This document shows positions 50,210 to 60,525 of a stretch of 64,000 nt of DNA, in pieces. The DNA comes from Woeseiaceae bacterium. GTDB lineage: Bacteria; Pseudomonadota; Gammaproteobacteria; Steroidobacterales; Woeseiaceae. Location of the stretch: positions 101,968 through 165,967 of the forward strand of contig JAJFKV010000064.1 of NCBI GenBank assembly GCA_021773055.1, read 5' to 3'. How positions within the stretch are numbered: position 1 is the stretch's first letter; every line of letters starts with the position of its first letter. The notes below the pieces were generated by a model. That model saw nothing but the letters and a program-made list of their open reading frames with translations, was not told the origin of the DNA and searched no databases. A program made the translations under genes and the position numbers.

Positions 50210-51574
50210 ATGGGTGTTTCCGGTCCAGGTCCATTTGACAACGACAGTGCGCTCGACTTTATCGATGAATTTCTCGAGGTCGAGTCACCAGTTCGCAGTA
50301 TCCGTGCCGCGCTTGCCCGCTTAGACGACGATGGTTATCACCAGGTTGACGAGGTGTATCAGGCCTGGGCCGCTTGCGAACTTGTGTCGATCGCGTCAAG
50401 TGGCGGAGAAGGGTATGACGCTGACGACCTCCATTATGAAGCAGCATCAAGGCTGCGCCCGAACAGAAAGCTCATCGATGTGTGTCTTAAGACGCTGGCG
50501 AAGATCTTCGATGAAAACTCCGAACTTTCTGATCTTGTTGACGCCGAACAACGCATCGGTTTCGAGTCGAACCTGGCACAAACCAGTGCCCGTCTAAAAC
50601 AAGGCCTTACCCTCGACAAGTTCCCGCGACTAAAAGTACCGAAGATAAAGGCTATGCAGGTCTATGCGGTGGCGGCCGGGGGAAAGTGGATTGTTGTGCT
50701 GTACGACTATACGAACATGATCGTTTTGGACGCCGTCTACGACCAACAACCTGAGAACGTCGAACAAATCTGCGCGGACGACATGGCAATTTTATTCAAC
50801 TGTCGATACATGGGATCGGTTGATGAGTTTGCTGCATTAGGACGACTGCGACCCGCCCAGGCTCTTACAGAATCTAATGTCTTTGTAACTATCATCGGGC
50901 GGGCGTGCTCGTCGAGCAGTGAGATGGGGAGCTTCGAGACCAACTATTGGCTGAACCGTGGTCGACAATTTACCCGGTATCGCTACGAAGATGTTCGAGA
51001 TTATCCGTTCTGCCCGGACATCTCGCCCGAGCGGTTTGCTGAATTGATTCAAAACCATACTGCGGGCGGCACGCTTGGACTTCCACCCGTCCCGACCCCA
51101 GCAGAGCTGCGCGACCAATTCATAGAAGGTTGTCAACACGAATGGGCGCGGTATCTGGAAGGCAATGGTGGTGGTCCGTTCTCTTTTCCGTGCCTCTATG
51201 CGATGGATATTTCTTACTACGTATTGTTTTGGATCAAGAATTTCCTGCGCACCGACTGGACCAACGCCGGCATGTGTCTGCCCGATGACCTTAATCACTA
51301 CTTCCTCGCGGGTATTGTCGCCGCAAGCGTCGGTGCTTACGCCGAGAGCGAGGTGCCCGAAACGCTGCTGCCAATTCTGGAACCGCTCAGGGCAAGAATC
51401 GGTCGCTCAGAAATCAGTGGCGCGATTCATGTCCTGTCGTGCGTGCTCGACGAGGCGAGTGTCATACCTTACGTCTTGCGTGAAGATCCGCCACGTCGAA
51501 CGGCGTTTCTAAGTCAGGCCAATGCGCTTCGCGATGCGCTTACGGCGATGTTAGCGGTTAAGCGGCCTCGCTAA
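50210..51574 (+). CDS. DUF4259-containing protein with large unknown C-terminal region
   Basis: 454 residues, no signal peptide. Residues 1-130 match the DUF4259 pattern (MGVSGPGPFDNDSALDFIDEF, followed by alternating helices with YQAWAACELVS and LRPNRKLID). Stand-alone DUF4259 proteins are about that size. Residues 145-300 form a beta-rich segment (KAMQVYAVAAGGKWIVVLYDYTN, FETNYWLNRGRQFTRYRYED), and the end is helical. I do not recognise the rest. Function unknown; some DUF4259 proteins occur near toxin-immunity loci, but nothing here shows that. Confidence 0.75.
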   Translation: MGVSGPGPFDNDSALDFIDEFLEVESPVRSIRAALARLDDDGYHQVDEVYQAWAACELVSIASSGGEGYDADDLHYEAASRLRPNRKLIDVCLKTLAKIFDENSELSDLVDAEQRIGFESNLAQTSARLKQGLTLDKFPRLKVPKIKAMQVYAVAAGGKWIVVLYDYTNMIVLDAVYDQQPENVEQICADDMAILFNCRYMGSVDEFAALGRLRPAQALTESNVFVTIIGRACSSSSEMGSFETNYWLNRGRQFTRYRYEDVRDYPFCPDISPERFAELIQNHTAGGTLGLPPVPTPAELRDQFIEGCQHEWARYLEGNGGGPFSFPCLYAMDISYYVLFWIKNFLRTDWTNAGMCLPDDLNHYFLAGIVAASVGAYAESEVPETLLPILEPLRARIGRSEISGAIHVLSCVLDEASVIPYVLREDPPRRTAFLSQANALRDALTAMLAVKRPR

Positions 51575-51599
51575 ATCTACACGTATGGGGGTGTTCCGA

Positions 51600-51998
51600 A
51601 TGCTAATTCGTAAATCGTTGATCTGTGTGGCGTTGATGATGACCATGCTCTCAAGTTACGCAGCGACAAATGCCGGTGTGTATATCATTCTTGATATCAC
51701 GGTGCAGGACGAGCAGATCTATGAGCAGTATCGGCAGAAAGTTAAGCCGATAGTCGAAAGCTTCGGAGGAACGTACGTTGTTCGTGCGGGCGCAAGATTC
51801 GTAAGCGACAATCCCACATCCGGACTATTGCAAACCGGCGGCGACTGGAATCCCGATAGGCTGATTGTGTTGCACTTCGATTCAGAGGAGCAAGTTGCAC
51901 AGTTTTTTGATTCTCCCAGTTACAAGGACATCGTACATTTAAGAACATCCTCCTCCTCCACGAGATTCGTATTAGTCAATGCATATAAGTCAGATTAA
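51600..51998 (+). CDS. exported DUF1330 domain protein
   Basis: About 132 residues from ATG 51600, with GGGGG eight bases upstream; ATG at 51585 gives five more residues. Signal peptide SLICVALMMTMLSSYAA, then one dimeric alpha-beta barrel of DUF1330 type: VYIILDITVQDEQIYEQYRQKVKP, FGGTYVVRAG, DRLIVLHFDSEEQVAQFFDS. Cytoplasmic members are common; export is unusual. Function unknown. Confidence 0.8.
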   Translation: MLIRKSLICVALMMTMLSSYAATNAGVYIILDITVQDEQIYEQYRQKVKPIVESFGGTYVVRAGARFVSDNPTSGLLQTGGDWNPDRLIVLHFDSEEQVAQFFDSPSYKDIVHLRTSSSSTRFVLVNAYKSD

Positions 51999-52097
51999 TG
52001 AGTTGGCAGTCGGCTGGCGCAGAGTCAAGGATTGGCGCTCCGGCGGGGAACCACTGATGGTGTGCGCGGTCCGATACTTGGTCAGGAAAGTGTCGTT

Positions 52098-52532
52098 ATG
52101 TATCGGTCCAAACTCAAGTATATCGTTCTCATTTCGCTGTTTGTCACAGCGTGTGCGTCCACGGGTGGCCATCGCGCTACGTTTGACAGCTTCCATGCTG
52201 AGGTGAAGTCGGCAGCCGGGGCAGGCGCAACTTACTGCGGTCATGTGGTTCTTGGTGCAGACCGCTCGGTCGCCAATTGCTGCGTTGCGATTAATTTCAT
52301 ACGCAGCTTGCCATTTTCGGTTGCCTTCGATGAGCAGGGTATCGATTCCCGGGTTGCCCGGGGTCTGGCACGAAATGTCCATGGCACTACGACACTATTT
52401 TATTTCGATAGCGATCTTTTTGGCGGCTATCGGCAAGGTAACGGTGTTGTATACAGCCGAACCTGCAGTAACCCTACGCTGACCCGGAATCCTTGCGGTG
52501 ACCCGGCCGGGTTTCCCCTGATCTGCGAATAG
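52098..52532 (+). CDS. small putative lipoprotein, unknown function
   Basis: 144 residues from ATG 52098 (AGGAAAG upstream). The lipobox is LFVTACAST, so Lgt would modify the Cys at about position 17. The mature part has six or more cysteines (TYCGHVV, NCCVAINF, RTCSNPTLTRNPCGDPAGF, LICE), an unusually high number that suggests disulfides. No family recognised. A longer reading from 52032 is rejected because it hides the signal peptide. Confidence 0.7.
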   Translation: MYRSKLKYIVLISLFVTACASTGGHRATFDSFHAEVKSAAGAGATYCGHVVLGADRSVANCCVAINFIRSLPFSVAFDEQGIDSRVARGLARNVHGTTTLFYFDSDLFGGYRQGNGVVYSRTCSNPTLTRNPCGDPAGFPLICE

Positions 52533-52658
52533 TACGAGACGAAAACCTGACGTCCGGCGGCCTCGGCCAGACGCATGCAGCCAAAATTTCCCCGTCAACT
52601 CGTCGCCAGGCTAACTGGCTAGGTTAAACTGCAGCTTCTAATCGTTCGTTGGAGCTTT

Positions 52659-54056
52659 GTGGTGAGAAAATCGATATTACTGTTAGCTGCTTTCCTTCCG
52701 TGTTCCGCGGCGGTTGCGGCGCAGAACGCCAATTCCGAGCACGCGCAAAAGACTTTGGAAATCTACACGCGGATTATCGCTGTAGAGACAGCCAAGAACC
52801 TGGGCAATGTACCCGAAGTCGCCAACTACCTGGCCGATGAGCTTATCGCGGCCGGGTTACGAAAAGAGGACGTTGAGGTGTTGCCGGTTGGTGAGACTGC
52901 GGCGCTGATAGCCCGATACCGCGGCGATGGATCTTCAGGCAAGGCTCCTATTCTATTTTTGGGTCACATGGACGTGGTTGAGGCCCGCCCTGCGGATTGG
53001 GAAAGACCGCCTTTCGAATTAACGAAAGACGACAACTACTTCTTCGCGCGAGGCTCGATCGACAACAAGTTTGGCGTTGCTCAGCTTACATCGACATTCA
53101 TTCGCCTCAAGAAAGAGGGTTTTGTTCCGAATCGCGACCTGATCATCGTTTTCTCCGGCGATGAAGAAAGCTCAATGATCAGTACTCGCAAGTTAGCCTA
53201 CGAGCGCGAGGATCTTGCTGAAGCCGAGTATGCGCTGAATTCCGATGCTGGCGGCGGCACCTTGAGTAAAGACGGAAAAGCGATCGTGTTTCGCATTCAG
53301 GCGGCTGAAAAAACCTACGTAACCTGGGAGCTGACGGTTACCAATCCCGGCGGGCACAGTTCCAGGCCCCGCCTGGACAATGCTATCTATGAGCTGGCTG
53401 ATGCGATTGGCAAGATTCAGGCGCATCGATTTCCTGTTCGCTGGAGCGACATGACGCTGGAGTACTTCGCGGAGACGGGCAAGCAACTCGGTGGCGAGGT
53501 CGGCGACGCGATGCTGCGATTTGTCGAGAATCCAGAGGATACTTCCGCAACTGATCGGTTAGCGATCGAACCCTCATACGTTGGTACGACGCGTACCACT
53601 TGCGTGGTCACGATGTTAAGTGCGGGCCACGCTGAAAACGCTCTGCCACAATCAGCTACGGCGACCGTCAACTGCCGTGTATTTCCAGGCGTTCCTACGG
53701 CAGAGGTCCAGGCGGCCCTGCGAGAGGCGATTGGCAATGATGCGGTTCAGTTCGTCGAGAATGACGCTCCAACTGAGAGCCCCGTATCGGAACTGCGCGA
53801 AGAAATTCGCGCGGCGATCAGTGAAGCAGTTCATGCTCGTTATCCCGGCGTAAAGCTGATGGCCTACATGGAGTCTGGTGGTACCGACGGCATGCATTTT
53901 CGCCGGGCTGGTGTTCCTACCTGGGCGATGAGCGGTATCTTCATGAATCCCGATGAAATGTTCGCCCACGGGCTTAACGAAAGAGTGCCCATCAAGGCTT
54001 TCTATGATGCGCTTGATCACTGGAGCATTATTATCAAGGATCTGGCGAGCGACTGA
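52659..54056 (+). CDS. exported M20 family metallopeptidase
   Basis: 465 residues, GTG start (two GTGs, GGAG upstream), signal peptide LLLAAFLPCSAAVAA. Two-metal ligands are visible: LFLGHMDVVEA (His and the nearby catalytic Asp), ARGSIDNKFGV, FSGDEESSM (general base Glu and metal Glu), LNSDAGG and the late SGGTDGMHFRRAGVP His. A dimerisation lid lies between. It should hydrolyse di- or oligopeptides or acyl-amino acids in the periplasm. It is convergent with the NHL-TPR gene, 13 bases away. A decayed copy of its 3' end occurs at about 55444-55512. Confidence 0.9.
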   Translation: MVRKSILLLAAFLPCSAAVAAQNANSEHAQKTLEIYTRIIAVETAKNLGNVPEVANYLADELIAAGLRKEDVEVLPVGETAALIARYRGDGSSGKAPILFLGHMDVVEARPADWERPPFELTKDDNYFFARGSIDNKFGVAQLTSTFIRLKKEGFVPNRDLIIVFSGDEESSMISTRKLAYEREDLAEAEYALNSDAGGGTLSKDGKAIVFRIQAAEKTYVTWELTVTNPGGHSSRPRLDNAIYELADAIGKIQAHRFPVRWSDMTLEYFAETGKQLGGEVGDAMLRFVENPEDTSATDRLAIEPSYVGTTRTTCVVTMLSAGHAENALPQSATATVNCRVFPGVPTAEVQAALREAIGNDAVQFVENDAPTESPVSELREEIRAAISEAVHARYPGVKLMAYMESGGTDGMHFRRAGVPTWAMSGIFMNPDEMFAHGLNERVPIKAFYDALDHWSIIIKDLASD

Positions 54057-54069
54057 GTGCGGCTATACG

Positions 54070-55320
54070 CTAGTTTGCATTTAGCTCTTTGAGCCTTGTC
54101 GTCGCACGAGAATTGTCAGGGTTCAAGCTGAGCGATTTCTTAAGGACCTCAATCGCACGGTCGTTTTCTCCGGTTTGCATATACGCCGCTCCCAGGCTGC
54201 TAAACACTTTCCAGGAGTCAGGATATGAGGCAGCGTTCAACTCAAAGGTGAAAACGGCCTTCTCGAAGTCGTGCGTTGACATATACGACCAGCCCAGAGA
54301 GTTGATCTCGGCTTCGGTGTGTTCACCGAGGTTCGCTGGGTCATCCTTGTATGATCGATAAGCGATCTTCGCTGTTTCATAAGAACCTGCATCCAGCGCG
54401 TGTTTGAATATCTCGTGTAACCGAGGCAGCTCAATCCGGCGAACACTGAACGGTGAGCGTGCCATACCGTTTGAGGACTCATCGCCGACATAATCATTGA
54501 TGTACAGAAAGCTACCCGTTGGGTCGGCGGCTATACCGTTCGGGCTTGAGAAAGCCGAAGTAGCCAGCGGGCCATCTTTGACGGCTCTTTCTCCGCTGCC
54601 CGCAAATGGGGACACCGTGCCGTCGGCGGTGATGCGATAGATTTTGTTGTCGAAAAAACTCGTGGCGTAGAAGACACCACGCAGATACACAATGTGTCCG
54701 ACACCGGTGCCTCCTGTGTCTGCAAATACAGAAGTTTCGCCCTGCGGCGTGATGCGAATGATTTTTGACCCGGAGAAACTGACAACGAAGAAATCACCAT
54801 CGTCATTTTTTGTGATGCCGTTCGGGCAGCTGAAGTGTCCTGAGGTGGCAAACGTTGTGACGCTTCCGTCAGGTGTAAATTTCTTGACAGACTGGTCGTT
54901 GCAGCTGCAGATAAATAGATTTCCGGCCGAGTCGAACACCATCCCGACTGGTCCGTCGAGGCCGTCTGCCAACACCGTCGTCCGTTCACCTGAGCGGGAC
55001 AGTCGAGTGATAGAGTGGCCATAAAAGTTCGCCTGATAAAGGTTACCGTTCTTATCGAACGTATTGCCGGACGCTCCATACAGCCCTGTTGCGAATTCGG
55101 TCAGCTTGTTGTCGACCGGATTAAGCCGCCATACGATTTCATGGAAGTCACCAATGTAGACGACGCCCAGTTTGTCAACAACGACGCCGCCGACGCCACC
55201 GTCGTGACGTTCGACGAGGGTCGTAACTTCGGCCCTCAATATTGGTGTTTCCGTGGCCGCATCTGAGGCAGAAAATGCGAATATCGCGACCAAACCTGTT
55301 AGCTGAAATCTTGCATTCAT
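54070..55320 (-). CDS. exported NHL beta-propeller protein with C-terminal TPR
   Basis: About 416 residues from ATG 55320 (GGGGAG upstream); a TTG three codons earlier is too near the ribosome site. Signal peptide ends near SASDAATE. Residues 35-275 carry NHL-type blades (DKLGVVYIGDFHEIVWRLNP, DKNGNLYQANFYGHSITRL, SAGNLFICSCNDQSVKKFTPD, DPTGSFLYINDY). Residues 290-416 are TPR (SWKVFSSLGAAYMQTGENDRAIEVLKKSLSLNPDN). It probably binds a ligand or protein in the periplasm. The gene sits between an intact M20 peptidase gene and a remnant of another. Confidence 0.8.
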   Translation of the reverse strand: MNARFQLTGLVAIFAFSASDAATETPILRAEVTTLVERHDGGVGGVVVDKLGVVYIGDFHEIVWRLNPVDNKLTEFATGLYGASGNTFDKNGNLYQANFYGHSITRLSRSGERTTVLADGLDGPVGMVFDSAGNLFICSCNDQSVKKFTPDGSVTTFATSGHFSCPNGITKNDDGDFFVVSFSGSKIIRITPQGETSVFADTGGTGVGHIVYLRGVFYATSFFDNKIYRITADGTVSPFAGSGERAVKDGPLATSAFSSPNGIAADPTGSFLYINDYVGDESSNGMARSPFSVRRIELPRLHEIFKHALDAGSYETAKIAYRSYKDDPANLGEHTEAEINSLGWSYMSTHDFEKAVFTFELNAASYPDSWKVFSSLGAAYMQTGENDRAIEVLKKSLSLNPDNSRATTRLKELNAN

Positions 55321-55425
55321 TTCGGACAATCTCCCCGGACAGATCGGATGGCGCTGACTGATTACGGATTAAGACCAATTGGGGCCGTCATTGGTTCATC
55401 CGCCCGTTGTCGTCGGCGCCGAATA

Positions 55426-55512
55426 GTACGCATATTCACTATCTATGCTGCTTCGGACCACTGGAGTATCATCGTGAAAGAGTTAGTTATCAGTGACTTA
55501 GAACGAAGCTGA
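55426..55512 (+). pseudogene. remnant of the 3' end of an M20 peptidase gene
   Basis: In one frame the sequence reads YAASDHWSIIVKEL (from 55444) and continues to TGA at 55510-55512. This matches the C-terminus of the intact M20 peptidase at 52659-54056 (YDALDHWSIIIKDL): 10 of 14 residues identical and on the same strand. Upstream, similarity fades within about six codons and no open gene exists. It is most simply the decayed tail of a second M20 gene. Confidence 0.65.
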
Positions 55513-55532
55513 ATACGGGGTAGGGGAGTCCA

Positions 55533-56114
55533 GTGCCCAAAGCGAGTCGATGGAAGCATATTTTCGGGCAAACGAAGCCGAAAGTTCCGGTGCAGGTCGG
55601 CGACAAAGCCGAAACCATGACCGTAACCCAGGCGTACCGTTTCGACGAACTATCAGAACCTGGCCAGGAAGATGCGCCGCCAGCAAATCAGAACCCACTT
55701 GATCAGTCAAAGTATTCGCTGGCCGATGCCGCATTCCGTTTGATGGTCAGTGAAGATGACTTGTTAAAACGTGCAGCATCAGGCGTGGTAAAACTCTATA
55801 CCAATGCTGCAGGGCTCGAGGGTCGCTGGCGGCGGATTGGCGGTGATGGCAAGACCTTGGAATCATCACCGCGGACGCTGCGCTGCGGCTACCTGGAACT
55901 CACCGCTCTTTCGTGCCTGGAGCTTGCGACACACGGGGGTGCTAATGTACTGGTGTTTGAATTACCGAATATTTTGGATCCATCTGCGCTGGAACTTGAT
56001 GCAGAAACTCTGCAGGAACTTTCGGCCTGGGGCAGCGAGAAAAAATGTTTTTGCGTGCGCGAGCCACGACGCGTGAGTCGCGATGAAATCGTTTTGCTGG
56101 CGCCGCTAAAATAA
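55533..56114 (+). CDS. hypothetical protein, unknown function
   Basis: 193 residues, no signal peptide. A basic N-terminus (MPKASRWKHIFGQTKPKVP) and a proline-rich linker are followed by KYSLADAAFRLMVSEDDLLKRAASGVVKLY, which looks like a helix-turn-helix of the MerR/excisionase type, then a second alpha-beta part ending FCVREPRRVSRDEIVLLAPLK. GGGGAG lies before the ATG. The HTH reading is weak and only by eye. No family recognised. Confidence 0.6.
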   Translation: MPKASRWKHIFGQTKPKVPVQVGDKAETMTVTQAYRFDELSEPGQEDAPPANQNPLDQSKYSLADAAFRLMVSEDDLLKRAASGVVKLYTNAAGLEGRWRRIGGDGKTLESSPRTLRCGYLELTALSCLELATHGGANVLVFELPNILDPSALELDAETLQELSAWGSEKKCFCVREPRRVSRDEIVLLAPLK

Positions 56115-56122
56115 AAGTCGGT

Positions 56123-56224
56123 CTAATGAACGGCCCACGCCACTCCGGCGATGACTAAAACTGAAAGTGCAAACAGGACCATGCAGATAATCTCGGCGGA
56201 GTTATCTTCTTTGTGATTTTCCAT
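56123..56224 (-). CDS. candidate 33-residue single-span membrane peptide
   Basis: Reads MENHKEDNSAEIICMVLFAL followed by SVLVIAGVAWAVH and TAG. A charged, acidic N-terminus and one ideal membrane helix of about 20 residues are the pattern of small regulatory membrane peptides. It lies downstream of prfA on the same strand, 151 bases after the prfA stop, with only a weak upstream AGAG as ribosome site. It is too short for usual gene calling. The composition argues for a real gene; expression is unproven. Confidence 0.4.
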   Translation of the reverse strand: MENHKEDNSAEIICMVLFALSVLVIAGVAWAVH

Positions 56225-56375
56225 AATGACGTGCTCTTTGTTTTGATTATTATGGTCGTTACACGATGTAGCCGCGCGAATGGTTCCGTTTTACGGGTAA
56301 AGAAAATCACGAGAAAAACTTCGTTTCTTAGAAGTAATATTAAGACAAATCGGTAAGTCGTTGGTGTCGCTGGAA

Positions 56376-57454
<1,079 letters not shown>

Positions 57455-57458
<4 letters not shown>

Positions 57459-58723
57459 TTTTTACTTTTCTTGTCCGTATCGAGATTAAACAGCGTTCGA
57501 GCCGCATCGATCAATTCCTCGTTGGAGTTTTCACCCGCCTTGCGCAGCGAGACGCTGGGGCCGTGCAGATATTTCTTCATCAGCGCAGCCGTCGCGTATT
57601 CGATTGCGTCGTGCGCGGATTCGCCCCGAGCCAGTCGTCTTTGCGCCTGTGCATTTACTTCGTCGCGAATCGCGTCACTCTTATCCCGCAGTGCGGCGAT
57701 AACAGGGACCGCCTGCTTAGAGCGCTCGATGTTCTGATAACGATGTATCTCGTCGTCGAGCAGTTTATCGGCTTCCAGCGCGGCCGCTTCACGATTTCCC
57801 TGACCCTGCTGAATGACTTTGTCGAGGTCGTCAATGGTGTAGAGGTATACATCTTCAAGATCGCCGACACCCGCTTCGATATCTCGTGGTACAGCAATAT
57901 CGACCGCAAATATTGGCTTGCGTTTACGTGCCTTGATAGCGGCTTTCATATGCTCGAGTTTTACGACCGGGTCGGGGCTGGCCGTCGAGCTGATCAGGAT
58001 ATCAGCCTCCGGCAAAGTTCCTTCGATCTCGGACAACGGCAACGCAAATCCGCCGAATCGACCAGCCAGATCTTGTGCGCGATCAATGTTTCGATTGGCG
58101 ACGAACAGTCGGCCGATGTTGCGACTCGACAGATGCTTGGCCAGCAGTTCGACGGTTGTTCCGGCACCGACCAGTAATGCAGTGTGCTTTGTAAAACCGG
58201 CAAAAAACTGATTGGCCAACCCAACAGCCGCTGACGCGACCGACACGGGACTCGCGCCGATTTCCGTGTCCGTTCGTATTTTCTTGGCGACGGCGAAGGT
58301 GTGTTGCATCAGGCGGCCCAACTGATGGCCCAGGGTGCCGGCATCCTGTGCATGGCGAAAAGCGTCTTTCAACTGGCCGAGAATTTGGGGTTCACCCAGA
58401 ACCATTGAGTCCAGTCCACAGGCAACCCGGAATATGTGACGTATGGCCGCGTCGTCGTCGAGAGTGAACAAGGTTTCGCCAAAGGACGAGTCGAGGTTTC
58501 GGTCGCTGTGTAACCACTGTCGCAGTCGGCCACGGCCGTCATCGTCGGTTATGACATAGAATTCTGTGCGGTTGCAGGTCGAGAGCAATACCGCTTCATC
58601 GACGCCTTCAAGCTCAGTCATGCTGCCAAGCGCACGCGTAATGTCGTCTCCCGAGAAGACGACTTGCTCGCGAATTTCGACAGGTGCCGTGTTATGGTTC
58701 AGGCCGAGTATTTGCAGCGGCAT
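57455..58723 (-). CDS. hemA: glutamyl-tRNA reductase
   Basis: First committed step of C5 tetrapyrrole synthesis: reduces Glu-tRNA-Glu to glutamate-1-semialdehyde. 422 residues. Signatures: [18 protein letters not shown], the catalytic Cys in [36 protein letters not shown] site [16 protein letters not shown] and the C-terminal dimerisation helices. hemA-prfA coupling is classical. A short inverted repeat (GAACTG-N6-CAGTTC, 58782-58799) lies in the divergent gap to the TPR gene. Confidence 0.97.
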
Positions 58724-58830
58724 AGCGTCTTTTGGCGATGCCGATACGGCACCGAAGGATTACGGATTTCGTATCATAAGCGAACTGAACCGTCAGTTCC
58801 TTGTCTCTGTAATAAACGGACGAAATATTT

Positions 58831-60525
58831 ATGCTAGAGAACTGCCGATGGCTGTCAGCAAATACGCTGATCACGCTATTTTTCCTGACGATCACCTCAA
58901 TTTTTGCCCCAGTACTGGCCGATGGGAACGCCTCATCAGGGGCAAGTGCGCACATTTTGCAGGCCGAATTGGCGCTGCAGAGCAATGAATACCTCAAGGC
59001 GACGATCGAATACCGCAAAGCCGCTGAGCTCAGCAACAGCGTTGAACTCGCCCGCAAAGCGACTCGTCTGGGCTTTTCCTACGGCTTCAACGACGAGGCA
59101 CTGCTGTCGGCCAAGCGCTGGGTCAAACTCGACAAGGATAGTGACGAGGCGCGCGCCTTTTTGGGCCAATTGTATTTTCGTCTCGACGATCTCAGAAATT
59201 CGCGGCGCCAGTTTGAGCGTCTGATAAAAGCGGATCCCGATGATCCTGGCAAGCGGCTCTTGTCGTTGCTCGGCTACCTGTCAGACGAGCGACAGCCAGA
59301 ACGCGCCGACAAGCTCATGCGTGTTTTGGCGAAACCTTATCCGGATTCCGCGATGGCGCATTATGCGGTCGCCGTGCTGGCGTTGCAGGCCGGTGAGGTC
59401 GAACACGCCAAGGAGCGAGCGACGCGCGCCATGGAGCTGGACCCGGACTACGATCGGCCGAAGCTCTTGTACGCGCGAGCGCTAATGTTCGAGGGTGAGA
59501 AGGACAAGGCTATCGAGTATCTTGCTCACTTGATTGGCGACAGCCCACAGCCGGATCCCGATGCGCGCATGGAACTCGCGCTCATGTATATGCTGACGGG
59601 CCGTGACGATGACGCGTTGAGCCAGGTCAACCAGGTGCTGCTGGAGCAGGGTGGGCGTCTTGACGCGTTACGCCTGATGGCGATCATCAATTTTCGTCTG
59701 GAACGCCTGGATGCCGCGTGGGACGATTTCGAGGACCTGCTGGCCAGCGGCGAGTACCGTATGGATGCCCTCTACTACCTGGCCCGTATTGCTGATTATC
59801 GCGAGCAATACGATCGGGCTGTGCTCTTATACAAAGAGGTGCTATATGGCTCGAATACGGTATTTTCGCAACGCCGCGCCAGTGCCTTGCTGGCACACCA
59901 GCTCGACGATGTCGATGGTGCCTTCAAATTGCTCGACGATTTTGCCGCCGCGTCGCCGAACAACGCGGTCGAGGTAGTCGCGCTAAAAGCGCAGTTGCTG
60001 ATTTCGCTTGAACGCTATGACGAAGGCCTGGCGCTTTTTGACATGGCTATCAAGTATCGTCCTGACAACCAAAACATGGTCCTCGGCCGAGCTGAGTTAC
60101 TCCTCAGAATCGGGCGCATCGATGAGGCTGTTATCGAATACCGGCAGGCGTTAAAGCGCTGGCCAGACAGTGCCTCCGCTTTAAATGCGCTGGGCTACAC
60201 GCTGGCAGACCGAACAGACCAGTTCGAGGAAGCGGAAGAACTGATCCGTAAAGCGCTTGAGATCGAACCCGAAAGTCCCGCGATTATCGACAGCCTGGGA
60301 TGGGTTTTGCACAAGCTGGGACGGCATGAAAAGGCGCTGGTCGAATTGCAGAAGGCCTATGAAAGGCTGCCTGATCACGAGGTTGCGTCACATATCGTCG
60401 AGGTCCTGGCGGTTCTTGAGCGCCGCGATGAGGCTTTGGAGTTACTGGAGTCCGCCGAGAAAAAATCCCCGGACAGCGGGTTACTGAGAAATGTTCGCGA
60501 ACGATTTTTCCCACCAACGCCCTGA
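58831..60525 (+). CDS. exported TPR-repeat protein
   Basis: 564 residues. Signal-like N-terminus (SANTLITLFFLTITSIFAPVLA) and about twelve tetratricopeptide repeats along the whole chain, e.g. HILQAELALQSNEYLKATIEY, AHYAVAVLALQAGEVEHAKERA, SALNALGYTLADRTDQFEEAE and SLGWVLHKLGRHEKALVELQKAY. It overlaps lolB by 35 bases, so the two are coupled. TPR proteins at this locus occur in several gammaproteobacteria; a link to outer-membrane lipoprotein or protein assembly is plausible but unproven. Confidence 0.88.
   Translation: MLENCRWLSANTLITLFFLTITSIFAPVLADGNASSGASAHILQAELALQSNEYLKATIEYRKAAELSNSVELARKATRLGFSYGFNDEALLSAKRWVKLDKDSDEARAFLGQLYFRLDDLRNSRRQFERLIKADPDDPGKRLLSLLGYLSDERQPERADKLMRVLAKPYPDSAMAHYAVAVLALQAGEVEHAKERATRAMELDPDYDRPKLLYARALMFEGEKDKAIEYLAHLIGDSPQPDPDARMELALMYMLTGRDDDALSQVNQVLLEQGGRLDALRLMAIINFRLERLDAAWDDFEDLLASGEYRMDALYYLARIADYREQYDRAVLLYKEVLYGSNTVFSQRRASALLAHQLDDVDGAFKLLDDFAAASPNNAVEVVALKAQLLISLERYDEGLALFDMAIKYRPDNQNMVLGRAELLLRIGRIDEAVIEYRQALKRWPDSASALNALGYTLADRTDQFEEAEELIRKALEIEPESPAIIDSLGWVLHKLGRHEKALVELQKAYERLPDHEVASHIVEVLAVLERRDEALELLESAEKKSPDSGLLRNVRERFFPPTP

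Noticed and set aside
58782..58799. GAACTG-N6-CAGTTC inverted repeat between hemA and the TPR gene as operator
   Set aside because: Short arms, no second copy and no regulator nearby; mentioned under hemA only.
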